Assembly: GCA_003170035.1 (NCBI GenBank)
Contig: PMZX01000469.1
Location: 2,111 to 7,357, forward strand
Direction of reading: 5' to 3'
DNA length: 5,247 nt
Origin: Myxococcales bacterium
GTDB taxonomy: Bacteria > Myxococcota_A > Polyangia > Fen-1088
The notes beneath the pieces were generated by a model, which saw nothing but the letters and a program-made list of their open reading frames with translations, was not told the DNA's origin and searched no databases. Position 1 is the first letter of the stretch. The number at the start of each line of letters is the position of its first letter. The position numbers and the translations under genes were made by a program. Positions 5,132-5,247 of the stretch are shown here, one piece after another.

Positions 5132-5247
5132 GTGGTAACCAAGAAAGACAAGCACCTCGCAACAGCGCAGAAGTACCTAGAGCGGGGAAGCCTTGAAAAG
5201 GCCCTGACGGAGTTCCAGAACGCCGTCAAGGAAGATGCCAAGGACAC
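5132..5247 (+). CDS. TPR-type protein, N-terminal fragment (3' end outside window); possible SgmX-like
   Basis: From GTG 5132 an open frame runs to the window edge, giving 38 full codons that begin VTKKDKHLATAQKYLERG. The segment from about residue 8 to 37 (LATAQKYLERG-SLEKALTEFQNAV-KED) has the spacing of one tetratricopeptide repeat, with A/Y/G/A/F positions that fit the helix-turn-helix consensus. A charged KKDK start followed by a TPR recurs in myxobacterial TPR proteins. No signal peptide is present, so a cytoplasmic scaffold role is likely. Its place after accC, downstream of pilQ, matches where I recall SgmX (MXAN_5766) in M. xanthus, a TPR protein that acts with MglA in pilus extension. 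That identity is an inference from gene order. AAGGG (5114-5118) is a distant Shine-Dalgarno. No in-frame ATG is visible. Confidence 0.75.
   Translation, partial: MVTKKDKHLATAQKYLERGSLEKALTEFQNAVKEDAKD

Overview
The window is high-GC DNA with every recognisable gene on the + strand. It reads like a chromosomal fragment of a Myxococcota (former deltaproteobacterial) genome. The basis is a secretin that closely resembles the Myxococcus-type type IV pilus secretin PilQ, a cysteine-rich lipoprotein of a style I associate with that phylum, a Roadblock/LC7 protein, and the gene order pilQ ... aroQ-accB-accC-TPR gene. I ran no database search, so the taxon is an inference.

Layout. Positions 1-1157 are the 3' part of pilQ, cut by the left edge. 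A cysteine-rich lipoprotein of unknown function follows at 1204-2076. A small Roadblock/LC7 protein follows at 2138-2497. Its stop overlaps the GTG start of aroQ (type II 3-dehydroquinate dehydratase, 2494-3051), whose stop in turn overlaps the ATG of accB (biotin carboxyl carrier protein, 3048-3581). An 81-bp gap with a nested inverted repeat separates accB from accC (biotin carboxylase, 3663-4985). A 146-bp gap follows, holding a GC-rich hairpin and a striking palindrome (5084-5115). The 5' end of a TPR-type gene (5132 onward) runs off the right edge. No gene-free stretch exceeds 150 bp. I see no tRNA or rRNA gene, mobile element or CRISPR array.

How the genes fit together. aroQ, accB and accC are core metabolism (shikimate pathway and the first step of fatty acid synthesis) and look translationally coupled from the Roadblock gene through accB. 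The genes on either side are more interesting: the pilus secretin, a lipoprotein likely to sit in the same envelope, a Roadblock protein (the fold of MglB, the regulator of the polarity GTPase MglA), and a TPR protein placed where Myxococcus xanthus, as I recall, has SgmX, the MglA-dependent activator of pilus extension. The window may therefore be a pilus/polarity neighbourhood with housekeeping genes embedded in it. The strongest non-coding signals are the operator-like palindrome before the TPR gene, the accB-accC intercistronic structure, and a perfect 24-bp palindrome inside the lipoprotein gene.
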